From Pterois miles (taxonomy: Eukaryota > Chordata > Actinopteri > Perciformes > Scorpaenidae), in contig CAMQGK010000567.1 in NCBI GenBank assembly GCA_947000775.1, positions 682,001 through 746,000 of the forward strand: a stretch of DNA of 64,000 nucleotides. The letters are read 5' to 3'. The translations under genes and the position numbers were made by a program. Position 1 is the first letter of the stretch. Each line of letters begins with the position of its first letter. Below the pieces are notes generated by a model. It ran no database searches. It saw only the letters and a program-made list of their open reading frames with translations, and had not been told where the DNA came from. Shown in pieces: positions 47,800 through 60,800 of this stretch.

Positions 47800-50700
47800 A
47801 TTATAACATATTTACCAAGTGTTATGGGCGTCTTAGAATGTGTTGCGGGTTTGTCCATTGTGTTATAGTTTGCTTCTATTTCAATAGTTAGACAGACATC
47901 TGTTTTATTGACCCGGCCTCTTGTTTGCGCCTGTGATATTGTGTTAAATATGCTACTGTGAAATAGTTTTCCGCCAAGCTTGCTTTTCTGCTGTCCTGCT
48001 TCTTTCCTTGCTCGTTTCCATCCCAGAACCAACTCAAGTTTATTTTTAACTACCTGCTGTGAAATTAATTGTCTGCTTGAAAACACGTAGATGCATCTGC
48101 ATTTTATTTTATTTTATTTTAGTTTTATTTTACCCGCTATAATGTAATATCTGAAGGCAGCAGCTTAATACATGTTTTTATTTCACCCTAACCCGCAATC
48201 TTAACTCACTCGCATAATCGAAGTTAAAAACATCATTTAGCCAAAAATTATTATTTAATTCGACTGTGTAAAATATTCGGTATATAAATTGCATAAAGAA
48301 AAAAAACTGTATTGATATTTTGGCTACAAAATATTGTATACACTGGCCTGAGTTATTATTGAAACATACTATATGGTCAATAACCTTTATTACTTAACAG
48401 GGTAAAGGGGTCTGGGTATCATTCACTGTGCGTATTTTCAATATTCATATCTATTTGACCAAATAGATCTATTTGATCTATTTGACCCGCGATCTGACTC
48501 TATGTCGTTTTTTAAATATATTATCTTAGAAAGTCTGTCCATTACTCTGCCAGTTGCTGCAATATTTAAGGAGCATTTACTATCATTATTTTACCTTTTT
48601 ATGAAGGTGCAAACTTTAAGTTCAACAATAAAATGTCATGAGACCTTAAAGCTAAACTCAGATTTCTAACTGATTACGGGCAGTGTCTGTGTGCATCCCA
48701 AAGACTTCTCATTTCACTTTCAAAACAAAATGCGTCCAGTGAATGTGCGTAAGGTGTAATTACAAATACGGTCTAAATTCATGCCTTCTAAATCCAGATC
48801 TGTTGGTGGAAATGAAGGCTTTCGCTCCAGGAAAGAACTAATTACGGCCTGGACTTCATGTCGGTATTTCAAATCAGCAGAGATGATGGCGGCCTCGGTT
48901 CAACCCCTTGTGACAGGGTTGCCACGGTTATTTCAAATCTGCTGGGGGAACAAAAGAAAAGAAGAAAAGAAGGGACTGTGCAATCCTAAAATTTAAGCTC
49001 TTCTCCCGTGATGAGTTCAGTTGCGTTTCTAAAGTTCATTAGACTCTTGTTTTTAATGACTAAGCTGGTTTTATGGTCGTAATGACTTGTTTAGGGGGAT
49101 GTTAGAAAAGCGAAGGGGATGCTATGAATGCAATTTGCTGTAAATGCTTTTATTGGTAGCTTGTAAACCTAAAATGTCCTCAGACGATTGGTTTGGTCAC
49201 AGCTTCGGTTAGGCTGAAAACATTTCATGTTTGATGAAGTTATATAACAACTTCTTGTTTCAGATCAGCTGAGAGTTTGATGTGAATCCCCCAGTTGCTC
49301 TAACTGTTAAAATGTGTATCAGCTTGGCACTCTGGCGACATGGTAGGCTACTTGATATTGGATACAGAGCCCCGTTTTTGGTCAAACATAACTGCTTCCT
49401 CTGCGTCCACCTGTTTAGTGACTGATGGAATAAAAAAGAGTTCACCTCCATGTTGGAAATGCTGTATGTGGCTGTTAGGCGCAGCAAGGCATCAAGAACT
49501 ATAGGCTACACAGGGTCCATTTTTGATTTAACCCCATACATTCCTGCATCGTTAGTTGCGCGCTTCTAACTTGAATTATTAATATGCGTGTGGAAGGGGA
49601 CACTTCCGTCATAGCGCTTAGGCAACGTGTAGAAAACGAAGGTGGTTTTGCAGATAATGTCTTCAAGCTTTTTCAGCGCCACTGTCTCCAATTAACGCGC
49701 TGTCTGGTTGGCAGCCCGGCCTGCAGGGCGGAGGCCCTCCGAAAATTAAAATTCCCCACAGCCTGCGGTCTGAGGAGAGGCCATCTTGACTGAAAAATAT
49801 CCCGAGCATCTATGACTGGAAACAAAGTGCTGCTCAAAAAACCTGGCAGGAACACTGTATAATGTTCAGGGTTGGGATATTGTAAAACAAAATGCTGTCA
49901 CATTCAAGATATGTTGTGCTCTTTCACTGAAATGACAATGGGTCTGTATTCCATTACCCAAAGCACTGTAACTATTATTTATTTAAACCATATCTAAAAC
50001 ATCCAGCTGAAACTGTGTGCACAAATACAACTCAAGCTTTAAATGAAGTTTATAACTTTTATATAACTTATAACTTATAACTTTTCAGTCTGCTCCTTAC
50101 TGGGTCGCTGTCATCCAACGGAAGCTGTCCAGATCAGTTGGAATTTGGTCCTTTAAGACAGAAGGGCAGAGGAATGTGGTGAATTCAAGCTCAAAGGCCA
50201 AAGCTGGGCGCCAGAGTCGCGACTCATGTCTAAAGGACTCTTGGTTTTGGGTTTGTGTTGCTGCTCCCGAAATGAAAGCGCTCTAGTCGCTCAGTCTGTC
50301 TCCGGTCCAAGTCATCATTCCTCCTCAGCAGATCTGAAAGCTGCGCTGTAGCCTATACCTCCATCCTCGTAAATAACGGCGTTAGCTCCATAAGCAATGC
50401 GCAGTTCATATTTAATCGTCGTAAATAACGGTGTTAGCTGTATGTGCGACGCGGAGATGGGATTTATAGCCCGGACTAGCAGCCTGCCATCCCCCAAAAG
50501 AGTCCAGGACTCCGCGTCTGTGATAATTATAAAGAAATATAAAGACTTACAATCCCGGTGACTTTGATAAAGGTCAGCAGGAAGTCAGAAGTCTGGACTC
50601 ATTGCCAGTCCAGTCTGTTGCTGCTCTTCAGTCTCCTCATTAAAAGCCCAGCAACGGATTTCATCCCTCAAACTGAGAGGCTTTGAACGCAGCATCGGTA

Positions 50701-51540
50701 GCTCCAACTCACACCAGCAGAGCCAGGTGACCTACTATTCCCGTTAGAAAGCTCCAGCCTTGATCCCCCCATCTCTATCCCTCCGCCGAGCTCCTGTCCG
50801 AGCTGTGTTTACTCCAGGCAGCCTGACCGCTGAGTGAGGAGCGCCCTTTACCCGACCGGGGGAGAGGCTGCAGCAGCTTCAGTCGCGTTTACGGTCCGCA
50901 CCACCACAGGCCATATATCAGCCCTATAAAACCAAAGCAGCCGCCCTGATGTAGGATTTTATTATGGTATTAAACGGACCCCAAAAAAAGTAGTTGAAGT
51001 AGTTTGCGCTGTAAAGACAAGGGGCATAACCACGCAGGGCCCGTTTTAATGACACTCGTTAACAAAAATGACTGTTAATCTGCCAATAAAACAGTGTCAG
51101 ACGGCTCCGCGGCGCACAGAAAACCTTCCGAGTATATTCAGAAAGTGGGTAAATAATTAAACACACCTAGGTGTGAGTTTTACTATCGGATAGAACATAT
51201 CTGCGCCTTAAGTGTAGGACTATCGGCGCTTATTCTAATGGTGTTTTAAATGCGCACTCCCCGATGTTGAGATTGATTTAAGTGATTGCTTACAATTCAG
51301 CAAGAGTGGATGCGCTCCCGGTAATGCGTTTCGGTCGCTTCGCATTGAAAACGCACGCGCATCTGTTTTGATTAGGTTGGAAATAAATAAATAAATAAAT
51401 ACATAAAAATAATGGCGCCACTTATTTGTCAGCCATTGTCTCGCGCTATGCATTTCATGCATACTGTCCAGACGAAGCGTAATTTAACGGTTTGATATAA
51501 TTCTAACTGTGACGGCAGCCATAGATACAGACGAGATATA
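47800..51540. other. hoxb9a upstream region, few repeats
   Basis: From about 48 kb the density of recognisable mobile elements falls sharply. The interval holds the direct repeat at 50368 and GC-richer sequence from 50100 onward. AT-rich homeodomain-like sites occur (CAATAAAA near 51085, TTTATTATGG near 50956) and a (TAAA)n run near 51384. It probably contains hoxb9a control DNA, but no single element can be proven here. Confidence 0.45.
50368..50439. promoter_or_regulatory. 20-bp direct repeat 1.6 kb upstream of hoxb9a
   Basis: CGTAAATAACGGCGTTAGCT (50368-50387) and CGTAAATAACGGTGTTAGCT (50420-50439) differ at one base. The reverse complement contains TTATTTAC, similar to posterior-Hox sites. 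This may be a duplicated binding element; function is unknown. Confidence 0.35.
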
Positions 51541-51825
51541 CGGACGGGCTGCTCATTTTGCATATTGCATATAAACAAGACAATTTATTTAGAAAGGGTG
51601 CAATCTATTAACGAGAGAGAGGGGGGGGGGGGGGATTTGGAGGTGGGGGGCGCGTGCAGGATTGATTTACACTCCATTGACGCTTTATCAGGCTCGAAGA
51701 AAAAGTCCGGCCAATCAGTTTGAGCCTCGCGCACAGACCCGACAAACCCCCGCGCACAGTGCGAGGGTGTAGGCTGTAGCACTTTGTTTCGCTATAGTGA
51801 GCAAGTTGTTTGGAAGGAAGGGGAC

Positions 51826-51875
<50 letters not shown>

Positions 51876-52000
51876 GGGAGGGGGCGAGCTAGCAAAGGAC
51901 AGAAGAGAGAAAGACAGAGGGAAAGAGAAAAATCTCGTAATGTCTCTCTTCTTGTTCTCCATTTAGTGAACTCGCGGCGTTTCGCAGATAATGTCCGAGA
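51540..52000 (+). promoter_or_regulatory. hoxb9a: hoxb9a promoter / 5' leader region
   Basis: The sequence before the hoxb9a start holds promoter-like signals. There is a TATAAA at 51570-51575 next to octamer-like ATTTTGCAT, and a run of about 14 G at 51621-51634. A TGATTTAC (PBX-Hox-type) site lies at 51663-51670 and a GGCCAATCAG CCAAT box at 51709-51718. A (GA)n tract fills 51827-51872. The transcription start cannot be fixed from sequence. Two short upstream ATG frames lie in the presumed leader (51940-51966 and 51991-52065). Individual sites are short matches and could be fortuitous; the CCAAT box is the most credible. Confidence 0.5.
51827..51872. repeat. (AG)n microsatellite before hoxb9a
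   Basis: 23 AG units about 130 bp upstream of the hoxb9a ATG, probably in the promoter or leader. Confidence 0.95.
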
Positions 52001-52065
52001 ATGTCCATTTCTGGGACTTTGAGCAACTATTACGTGGACTCCATCATAAGTCACGAGAGCGATGA
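51991..52065 (+). other. upstream ORF overlapping the hoxb9a start codon
   Basis: An ATG ten bases before the hoxb9a ATG opens a 24-codon frame that ends at TGA 52063-52065, inside hoxb9a in another frame. Both ATGs have A at -3. If the mRNA starts upstream, scanning ribosomes meet this ATG first, and its overlap would lower hoxb9a translation or require leaky scanning. An earlier eight-codon frame lies at 51940-51966. Whether either is used depends on the unknown transcription start. Confidence 0.4.
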
Positions 52066-52616
52066 ACTCTCAACCCCGGCTCGCTTTCCCAGCGTCCAGT
52101 ACTCCGGCTCGAGCTCCGCCGCCGCCGCCACGGGCGGAAGGCAGCCCGGCGGCGCGGCGCACTCGGAGCATCCCCATCCTGAGTCGTACCCATCATGCAG
52201 CTTCCAGCCGAAGCCTCCGGTCTTCTCATCGTCCTGGAGCCCGTTCAGCCCTCACCACGGCGCCAGCGGCCTCCCTACAGTCTACCACCCTTACATACCA
52301 GCTCAGCACGTGCCCGCCGCGGACACACGGTACCTACGCTCGTGGCTGGACTGCGCGCCGCGCGGCTCCGAATCCTTGCCGGGGCAGGGCCAGACGGGGC
52401 AGGTCAAGCTGGAACCTCAGCTCGGCCATCTCGGCGGGGAGATCCCACCCAAAATCGGCGGACAGCACCAGCACGAGACCACCACGTACATCCTGGAGTC
52501 GGCATCCACGGCTGCGCGCGAGCTAATAAGCCACCCGGCCGCCATCCCGAGAGCAGGGTTCGACGAAAATAAGGACATTTGTGAAGGGAGTGAGGACAAA
52601 GACGGCCTGGATCAAA
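52001..52616 (+). CDS. hoxb9a: hoxb9a exon 1 (homeobox protein Hox-B9a, N-terminal part)
   Basis: Exon 1 encodes residues 1-205 plus the first base of codon 206 of a 283-residue protein (exon 2 at 61179-61414). The N-terminus MSISGTLSNYYVDSIISHES is the Hox9 activation-domain signature, in its Hox-B9 form (MSISGTL; Hox-A9, -C9 and -D9 differ). Further Hox9 blocks follow: PSCSFQPKPPVF near residues 64-75, VYHPYI near 92-97, RYLRSWL near 109-115, and ICEGSEDKDGLDQ just before the splice site, which is typical of Hox-B9. The start is set by family alignment; the ATG has A at -3. The exon ends at a strong donor (AAA|GTAAGT). Family knowledge: a nuclear DNA-binding factor in trunk and posterior axial patterning. 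An out-of-frame ATG ten bases upstream overlaps this start. Assignment to the a-ohnolog rests on strong Hox-B9 identity and the neighbouring mir-196 and hox10 relic. Confidence 0.97.
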
Positions 52617-55134
52617 GTAAGTTATTAAAGCAGGAAATAGCGCGTGGGAGAAGGAGAGGGAGCGGAGAGAGAGAGAGAGATTGTAAATGCTTTTAATGCC
52701 GCCATAAAACAAGAACAAAGAGCCGGAGAGCCAAAGTGCCCCCACCTCCTACTCTCTAACTTTACTGTGATATTTAGCCCGTATCATCCCAGTGTAACCA
52801 GCCGGCTCCTGCACTAACAGCTTACTCGGACAGCCCATGTAAGATAAAGAAATAACTGAATTCTGTGACGTTACTTAAATCCAAAGTCTGAATACTTTAA
52901 CTTTGTGGCGCATAATTCAAATTAACTGCAAGAAATGGGAAAAATATCAACTTTACAATGTAATTAAAACTATTATAATAACAAGAATTGGCCTAAATAA
53001 ATAACATAACTTCTAATAGTTTGGACAAAAAGCGAACACATGTTGAAAAAGGGCTATTTGTATTAAGGTGATGTTGTTATTGCATCCATGACAGTTTGAG
53101 AATACGTGGAAGTACTCCGGATGGTTAGTTTGGATGATTTGGCAAAAGCCCAAATGAAACACGTGCAGCCTAATAGCTGTGCATGCATTAGCTAAAACGA
53201 ATCTATATTTTTGTTTACTTCAGTGTTTTTATCTGAAAGCTATTATAGTGAAAGTGACATCATGCAATCAGAGGACAACCTATAGTAGCTGAGAAAAATA
53301 GCCATAAACATCACATATTCTTTTGTTACTTTGTTCGAAGCTGCTGCTCTCAGTCTGAATTAGAAAGGGCTCTTGACTTTGGGAAACCTCGGCATTGTTT
53401 TACGTTAGCAATTACGCAGGACATGCACACTGCTGTCCTGTTTGGAAAGTGGTTGTTGCTTTGATTTGTCTTTATTTTACTGCAGGTGGATTGTAGGTCG
53501 TGGGGATGTCTTCGTCTGTCATTGTGTTTTTTTTAATACAAGGGCGCGCGCGCACAAGGCTTGTGCCTACGCTCCATTGCGTTTTAAAGCTCCTCGCGTC
53601 AGCCGGTCTGTAACAAGCCCGGCCAAACTGTGGAAACTCCTCTGGAGTAAAGTTGCATAGAGCTGTAGTCATCTTGCTCTTTATCTTCCTGCTCACTGTG
53701 CACCACCCAAGAGTCTGTGGAATCATGAGCTCCAGAGGTTTGCCGGCGCAACATTGGACAGGCTGGATTATCTAACCAGTCGTGTAAAGCGAAGCAGTAT
53801 TTCTGATATATAGTTAATTATGCTTCTGGGATGCTTCTGTTTTCTGCTTCTGACATTCATTCAGCAATCAACTGTCCCATCATTTCCCACAGACTCATGC
53901 GTAATTGGCCTGGCACGTCATGTCTCTATGTAACACATCCCAATGTAACGTCACTCTCATTGTAAACATAATAATAAGGATAAAACAGCGTATTGTTTCC
54001 GTCACCCATCCCTCAAACGCGTCTCATCTGAAAATACCACGTGTCCAGTAGCCTGGGTTCTTCTAAAAATCATAAAAATCAGAGGTCATCCATCATTGAC
54101 ATGAGCCGGAGAGCAGGACGGATTACTTCTAAATAGAGCGGAGGCCTCATCACTCAGCCAAAGAAGCACCGCTTCACACCTGAGGGAGACAGTCAGTCAG
54201 TCAGTCAGTCAGGACGAGCTCTCTTGTAACGTGTACATGAGCTCAGCGGCTTCTTATGGCGATTCAGTCTGTAATGTTGAGCGAAGATGAGTGGAAAACA
54301 AAAGAATTCAACTTTTTTTTCTCCATATGTTTAGCTAAAACATACAGTAATCGTGAGCAATTTGCAAGTTTATGTCTATAAAACTGTGGCCCTTTTATAT
54401 ATTCTACTCATTAAAAAAATAAAACGTATAGACTGGATTAAAGAAATGTTTTGCATCCTTCAGAGTTCACATATCGCTGATAAAATGCATGCCTGGATGA
54501 TTTCTTTATCTGAAAACAAAAGCAGCTCATTGAATACTTTAATATGAATAGTTGTTCATATTTCACACCAGCTGTTTCGATGTTTGATGTTATTATAGGC
54601 TGTCGGCCACGCTCACGCGTAAGTTGCTGTTTCATTCATCTGCTCACTAATAATAATGATAATATTTGACCTGTCATGAAAGCGCAATCATGTTGATATA
54701 ACGCCTTGGAGGGCTTGGACAGTACAACACGGGGTTTGTTCTGTTTTTCTATCATCACTCGCACTAACAACAACATTGAATCCATCATGCGCTGGCGGTG
54801 TCGGCTCACTGCGAAGCGATTTTCCAAAGCTGTCTGACTTATTTTGAGGGTGGGACCAAAAAAAAAAACTGGAAAGTTATTCATTTGTTTTCATTTCATT
54901 TATTATATATTTCTGAAAGGAGGCTGGATGTGAACGGGCGCTATTTCCCTCCTCTAATCCCGCCGGATGAATCTAGTCTGATCCATGAGTCTGAGCGCGT
55001 GGCCGTTTGATACGTGCATTGTGTGCGTGTGTGTGTGAGAGAGAGAAGGGAGGCCTCCACCCCCGTATTGGCCTTTTCGGAGGAAGAAATACAAATTACA
55101 AATGCTACACACACTCACGCTTTATTACTGCACG

Positions 55135-55146
55135 CCACACACACAC

Positions 55147-55202
<56 letters not shown>
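55135..55202. repeat. (CA)n microsatellite in hoxb9a intron
   Basis: About 33 CA units with one CG interruption. Open frames here are His/Thr repeats. Confidence 0.95.
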
Positions 55203-55204
<2 letters not shown>

Positions 55205-56285
55205 CCACCTTATTACAGCATGTGAGCATGCCATCCATCAGAGCAGTGAGCTGGTTAAGGGCTGGATGGAGCCCAGCAGCCTCCAGTCTGAATTATTAGA
55301 CTTTCCACCAGTAACACTCCCAGTCTGGCTTGTTGGTAGTGAAGGCTCGTCTGTTATGGATTGTAGTGTTCAAGCAGGCAACACTGAGAGGTTTCTCAAT
55401 TAGAGAAAGTTTCTCTCTGCCAGCAGTCTTGCTCTTTATATTTTGGTGTGCAGTGTGTCAGTGTGGCAGGTAGTGGGAGCTGCACCAACCAAGACTGTTT
55501 CTATTGTTCACATGGCAGCCATTTTATGGGTGCAAATGATGTTTCTCAATGCAGGCTAAACACAGCTAGAGCCTTAGTTAAGCTTCACTGTCAAACAATT
55601 TAGCAAGCAATGGCTGGAGTGAAAGGCTTGTTGGTTAGTAGAGCCACAGGTTAGTAAGCTGCTGATGTAAACACTCTTTGCACTTCTCTGAGTGCATGTG
55701 AATTGTCATCTTCAGTTGGAAATATATAATTTGTTAGGTTAGTATGTGTTACAATGGCAGAATGGTTCCAGCTTTTCCCTGGAAAGTGTCTCTTTTGACA
55801 TTATAAGTGGACACAGTGTTTTCTGGCAGCACATCTACGAAAGTGTATCAATATAATTGTTTTAGAATTATCATTAAATGCCCTCCCAGCTCTCTGGTTA
55901 GCTTCTGTGGCTGTTTTCTATGGGTTAAATGAATAGTTTGAGCTCTTGGGCGGTATGCATGTTCACTTTGTCGCTGATGGTGAATGAGAAGATTGTTAAC
56001 ACTCTTCTGTCAAGCCTGATATAGCTTAACTTGGAAACGGTGAACAGTTCACAACCATTCCTTTAAACTATGCTACATATATTTGTTCTGGGGTTCATTC
56101 AGACTTTGGTCTTGGTTTTGCTTGGATAAAGTGTGTAGAGTAAATATATGTGATGGTCTACAAATACCCCCTTTCATGCAAATACATGCTGTGAAGTCAG
56201 CCATGTGACTAATATCTGTGAACTGAATGCATGACATAGAACTGACACATAGAACAACACTTGCATGGGATGGCAAACAACAAGG

Positions 56286-56766
56286 TTGTGCCCAAAATCT
56301 CATACTAACATGATATTCAGTCTGCCAAAACAGTATGCGAGATTTTTTAATATGTCTAAATTTTAGTATGAAACCAGCAGTATGCAAATTGCACATAATT
56401 TCCAGTGAAATATTATGCAACGCTGACACCACGGAGGCATAAATGCAACACAATAGTGATGACAACATTCATAATGGACGTTGCCGGACGGCCATGTAAC
56501 GTTTTCAATCTTCAAACTCTAAAGATTTCACTTTGCTAGGCATAATATATATATTACATTAGATACGTTGTTTTGGTCGCATGAAGCTGGCATAGGTTAC
56601 CATGGTTATTCGCCCAGCTGGCAAGGATGCTCTCCAGAAGTGGCGCTGTAAATTACTGCTCAGTGCATCCAAAAAGATACACACTGCTGTTTGTTCACAC
56701 AAAAGTATGTTGAATGATAGTACACATATTGGGTATGTAGTGCATAGTATGCAAATTTGGACAAAG
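56286..56766. mobile_element. MITE-like element in the hoxb9a intron
   Basis: The left end TTGTGCCCAAAATCTCATACTA and right end TAGTATGCAAATTTGGACAAAG are inverted copies about 480 bp apart. The interior is non-coding and has further CAGTATGC words. The target duplication is unclear. Confidence 0.5.
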
Positions 56767-57769
56767 CTTGACTTTTAGTCTACTGAAAACTGAAGTTGTA
56801 TCACTGGGGCCTAATGTTGGCACACTCGCACAGTCATATTTTGTCCTCTGTGTCCACTAGATGTGTAGAATTCAACAGGGGCCAAATTCCTCAGAGAGCT
56901 TTGACTTTATGAGCTGCTAAACGTTACAGCATGCAGAATTCTTGGAAGTCCTCGTCATTTTTGATAATATGGAATTTTGGACACAGCTGGTGTTTCTGAA
57001 GTTCTAAAGGTACATGTGTTGGTACATTTTGCCAAAAAAGGAAACATTACCAACAGAATACAGTCTTTACCCACAATAACAATGTAATGTTTGCCACAAC
57101 TAGAAACAAGATGAGGACACTGTAAATGCTGAAAGATCACCAATGTAATAATGGGTCTATTATGTGGAAGTGGACTCTGAATCCATTTGTAGCTGATGCA
57201 CTTTTCAGTACAAGAATCTGAACAATGATTAGTGCATCTTGGCTCCAAACAACAGGACAAATCTAGGCCTAGTTCCCCTCCCCAGGTATTCAAAATGTCC
57301 GCTGTGTGAATAACATCAGTGGAATCTTACCTTTCAAAACATCACATCCAGTCAAAGCCGGCGTCCAGCTACAGATTGTCTTTGTGTTACTGGTGCTGGG
57401 CGGCCATCCAGAATAAACTACAAGATTACACTTCAGTCTTTGTGCTGCTGCTGCTGCCGGGCAGTGCGTGAAAGTTATTACCCCCGAAGTTTATTAAGTT
57501 ATAACGCCGGGTGAACAACCCCATTAATTGGCGTGTTGCTGTTGGTGGCTGGGTGAGATGGGGTGTAAAGGTTGGGGTGGGTGGGGGAATAAAATACGAC
57601 TTGTGGAAATGTAATAATGTGCCTTTGGGATATATGAGAGGTCAATTTCTGGAACTATTAGGGTGAAATTGCTAAGGGAGGGAGAAAGAGGGAGAGAAAG
57701 AGACGGGATGTGATATTAGTCTTCGAGCCATTTCAGTCACTGTTTCCATGCAAGCAGCATTCATCATGG

Positions 57770-57770
<1 letters not shown>

Positions 57771-57799
<29 letters not shown>
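57771..57799. repeat. (CA)n microsatellite in hoxb9a intron
   Basis: About 14 CA units. Confidence 0.9.
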
Positions 57800-57803
<4 letters not shown>

Positions 57804-60800
57804 CAGGCAATGACACACATTGGCCTACAATTGAACAAATCGTGCCGCAGGGCCATGGCTTTACGGGATTATCAATCTTTTCGTCCATGTGCTTGTCCAA
57901 GCGCCTTCTAAGCCACACATTTGATGTAGCCTAAACAAAAAACTTCAAGTAAGGACACTGTACAAGCTATACACCACCCCCCAACCACCACCCATATTCT
58001 TTCTTTCTATCCATCATTATTCTTACTGTTGTCCCACCCATTGGAAAAAAAAGTCTATATTGTGTACTCTCACCACCAGCACCCCTACCCACCACCCTCC
58101 TCCACCGCTCCACCCCTCAACCGGTTTGTCATCCTTGGTGACAGCCATGGTCGCGGCACAGCTCCCAGGGTAATGGATGGTCCTGGAGGTGATTATACAC
58201 CCAGGGAATGCAAAGCACCCACTTTACAGTGTGACAAGAGCACCACATACCCCCATCCAACCCTCCATCCTCTTCTCACCTCTTTAACAGGCATTATTTT
58301 GCTTTGAGATAAAATCGATCCTCTACATGCTGGCTATGTTGGAGGGAATTGATTCCAGAGGGTATTAAGGACATATTTAACTGATGATGGCCGCTAACTA
58401 ACTTGGCCGGTGGGAGCAACACACAGAGAGAGGTTGGGTGATGTTGTATACATCACTGACAGCCATCTTGACTTTGCAGTCTTCTTCCAAACCCAAAGTC
58501 CCTGTCTCTAATATGCTGAATACCACCAAACCAAAAAGAAATTATTGTGAATGAATACCATAACTCTCACATCCACATATCCTGCAAAAAATACCTGGAA
58601 AGTCAAGGTCCTTTAAGTCAAGACAGCTTAGCTTAGCTTACAAGTACAAAATATTCTATGTCTTTAGTCAGTGTATTCTCATACAACAGTTTGTATGCTA
58701 TCTTAAGGAAAGTTATTTTGCTAATTTTTTTAATGCAGTAGTAGTAGTATTAATAATTTTCAGTTGTTATCTCAACATTACAACTGACACAAGAAAAGTT
58801 CTTTGTTCACAACTGTTTTGTGAATCGCCTTGGCATGATAGCAAGTTTGTCACAGTAGTAAAATATTACCTGTGAAATTTACAGGCAAAACCTCCACCCA
58901 ACATAAGTTAGGAAAAAGACTGGCTCCTCGGGGAGGCACACACATGATTTTAAATCTCCCAGCTTGGCATTAAAGGCGCTGAAGCTCAGGCTTTTCCCAA
59001 GACGTGTGAGTGATAAGATCATCCCTTCTGCCATTTTAGGCCAGATGACTGAGTTTGCATTTTACATAGGGTTAGAAAATCTCTTCATAACCCCCTGCCC
59101 TGAAGACCTGGTCCTGGTCCTTCCTGGCAAGACGGATAAATCTCTTTCTTTTTTTTAAAGTTTCACAGCAAAAATGAGAGCTTTTTGGCCCAAAGTGATT
59201 TAGATGGAGCTTATACTCCCAAATTCAGCCTGACGGTTAGACTGCATGTGTGCTGTGTTTCATTCACTCTGACTTACACTGCCTCTGGAAAGCTTTAGTA
59301 TAACAAAAACAGCCAATGATTCCACAAGTTTTCACCAATAAATCCAGAGTGCAATCCCCTCTTCGAGTCACATTTGGGTTGTAATGCTGACTGAGATGGC
59401 GTCACTGATAAAAAGCAATAAAGAAACAGCAGCTTTAAAGAAAATAGCTTCAGTGTGTCCGTGCTCTGCATTCTGCCCCTCACTGCTGTTCACATCACAG
59501 ATGGTCCTTAATCTTTTGAAACACAGTGTATTTGTCTCAGCTGTGCAGACTAAAATTCAAGAACACCAGCAATAAGACAGATATTTTAAACTTTACCTGC
59601 CTGCAGTGGATTTCTTTTTTTTTTTTTCATTTAAGTACTCTAGCTAGTCTAAAACTCTGTCGGCTTGGCTGTGGTGATTGAATGGAGAAAGAGCCTGACT
59701 TAACCACATGGGAATGATTGCTCATGGTTAAAGGTTTTATTTAGAAGATGTAAAAGTGGAAATGAATCAGAAGCAGCTCTTACAATGTTGCTTAATGTGT
59801 TTTGATAGTTTAAAAACAGAGTAACATCTGCAGGTACAAACAGCGTTGAAGGATGGAAAGGGTCAAAAGGAGAGTTCTCTTTTTGATGGAGTTTAGGAGT
59901 CTCTGTGCCGTGAGAGTGTCCACAAGCTGCGTCATAGTTGAGACGCCTCGGTGCTTTGCAGATAGCTTTCAGCCCAAAACCAGACCCATGCGTCCCAAAC
60001 AAGAAGTCCCTGCTAATTACATCGGTCTGAAAGCTATAAAGAGGGGTGGGGTGGTCGGGAGGGGTGGTGGAGGAGTCAGGGTGGCCTGGCAAACAACAAG
60101 AAAGAAACAGAGATGAAAAAAATTACTGCAATAAATCATAACTTTCTCTCCGCCTCTACATTTATGCATCGCAACGTTGTTATTTACATCTCAAACACAG
60201 TTGCAACAATCTCAGCAGCTTGTAAGCAGTTGTGATGTGGCACAATGTCATCACGAATCCTTTATTTGATCACCTTTAATATCGCTGATGTCGAGCACAG
60301 CGTTGTGAAGAATAACCACTCGTGTAAAAGCAATCTGCTTTCTAATAGTCAATTTACGTATTTGAGAGAAAGTGTTGTGCTGGTCACTGTAACGCGTTCA
60401 AACGGGGTTCGGTATCTCTTGTGTGAAGATCATAGAGTGTTTTGCAAGCTCTGTGAAAGGCGAGGGATGCGCTCAGGAAATATTTTTTTTCTCTAATCCC
60501 ATCAGGGCCATAAATCTCTCGCTGTTTATTAATTTAGGAGCAGTCAGATGTGACGCAAAGACAGTGTGCTGAGCTACAATATGATCCTCATTCTTGCGCA
60601 AACAAAAAAAAAAGTAATAGGCCTGTAGAACATCTTCCCTGATGTCTTTTTGTGTGTGTGTTTGCTGTCATCACTCGCGGGAATTTCCCGTTTTTTTCAC
60701 AAAATGTGATTGTGCTTGTGTCCTTATATGTAATTAACTGCGGCAGAGAACAAATCAGCTACCTCATCGACTAATCTAAAATTAGTGACGGGCTTTTTAA

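Noticed and set aside
51608..52054. 148-codon minus-strand frame across the hoxb9a leader
   Set aside because: It is the complement of the GA tract and exon 1; a shadow frame.
52062..52745. several 60-154-codon frames over hoxb9a exon 1
   Set aside because: High GC lowers stop density; only the 52001 frame has Hox9 motifs.
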